Positions 5,786-5,963 of a stretch of 5,963 nt of DNA are shown here, piece after piece. Location: NCBI GenBank assembly GCA_024763185.1, contig JANTFY010000152.1, forward strand, positions 1-5,963, written 5' to 3'. The notes under the pieces were generated by a model. It did no database searches and had not been told where the DNA came from. It saw only the letters and a list, made by a program, of their open reading frames with translations. The position numbers were made by a program, and so were the translations under genes. Source of the DNA: Gammaproteobacteria bacterium. GTDB taxonomy: Bacteria > Pseudomonadota > Gammaproteobacteria > GCA-001735895. The stretch's first letter is position 1; each line of letters begins with the position of its first letter.

Positions 5786-5963
5786 GTGTCATTAACAGTG
5801 TTCTGAAGGACCTCGAAAGCAAACCCTCATCATTTACCCCGCTTGATGTTGCCGAGCTGTCGGTTGAAAAGCGATCAGCTCGTTTTAGCTACAGTCATCG
5901 GGTGTTGGTGATCCTTGTGGTGTTACTGTCAGTGGTGGGTATCTGGTTTGCTAACAACAATGA
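5782..5963 (+). CDS. mshN: MSHA biogenesis protein MshN, N-terminal part, cut by window edge
   Basis: Sixty codons are present before the window ends with the frame still open. The start MSVINSVLKDLE matches the conserved MSxINxxLxDLE opening of MshN, a tetratricopeptide-repeat protein of the MSHA locus. A 40-residue, Ser-rich cytoplasmic tail precedes a transmembrane helix at about 41-56 (VLVILVVLLSVVGIWF). The remainder, expected to be periplasmic and to hold the repeats, is outside the window. The ATG overlaps the mshM stop in ATGA, and no good Shine-Dalgarno is visible nearby, so translation is probably coupled to mshM. The short tail plus single helix also resembles GspB/ExeB topology. 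The call rests on the first twelve residues and on gene order. Confidence 0.87.
   Translation, partial: MSVINSVLKDLESKPSSFTPLDVAELSVEKRSARFSYSHRVLVILVVLLSVVGIWFANNN

Overview
The window looks like chromosomal DNA of an aquatic or environmental gammaproteobacterium. It carries most of the first half of an MSHA-type pilus (mannose-sensitive hemagglutinin, a type IVa-like pilus) assembly operon. The evidence is the gene order PilM-like, PilN-like, PilO-like, PilP-like, secretin, ExeA-type ATPase, MshN, which is the order mshI-(mshI2)-mshJ-mshK-mshL-mshM-mshN known from Vibrio and Shewanella. A trmL gene of the gammaproteobacterial type lies on the other strand. Genus cannot be fixed from the window. 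Base composition is moderate and fairly even across the genes, with a more AT-rich intergenic stretch.

Layout: positions 1-269 (minus strand) hold the 5' part of trmL, a tRNA-Leu wobble-position 2'-O-methyltransferase cut by the window edge. Positions 270-592 form a divergent intergenic region with a plausible trmL promoter, a weaker candidate promoter for the pilus operon and a clear Shine-Dalgarno before mshI. It holds no convincing gene. From 593 to the end everything is on the plus strand: mshI (593-1504), a PilN-like gene (1504-2109), mshJ (2102-2755), mshK (2752-3147), mshL (3144-4874), mshM (4886-5785) and the start of mshN (5782-5963, cut). Five of the six junctions overlap (1, 8, 4, 4 and 4 nt). 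The sixth has an 11-nt gap, or a 1-nt overlap if a GTG start is used. This is one tightly coupled transcription and translation unit.

How the genes work together: MshI (cytoplasmic actin-like fold), the PilN-like protein and MshJ (bitopic inner-membrane coiled-coil proteins) and MshK (periplasmic, PilP-like) should form the alignment subcomplex that spans from the cytoplasmic motor to the outer membrane. MshL is the lipidated outer-membrane secretin through which the pilus exits. MshM is an inner-membrane-associated AAA+ ATPase of the ExeA/GspA type, and MshN an inner-membrane protein with its bulk presumably in the periplasm. The motor ATPase, platform protein and pilins (mshE, mshG, mshA-D and so on) are expected downstream, outside the window.

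I did not find an undescribed system. The region is a recognisable MSHA locus. The points worth a second look are the locus border (trmL where mshH/csrD usually sits), the degenerate nucleotide-binding motifs of MshI, the lipobox on the secretin, the missing periplasmic domain of MshM followed directly by MshN, an A8 slippery run in mshK, and an unexplained open frame in the intergenic region.
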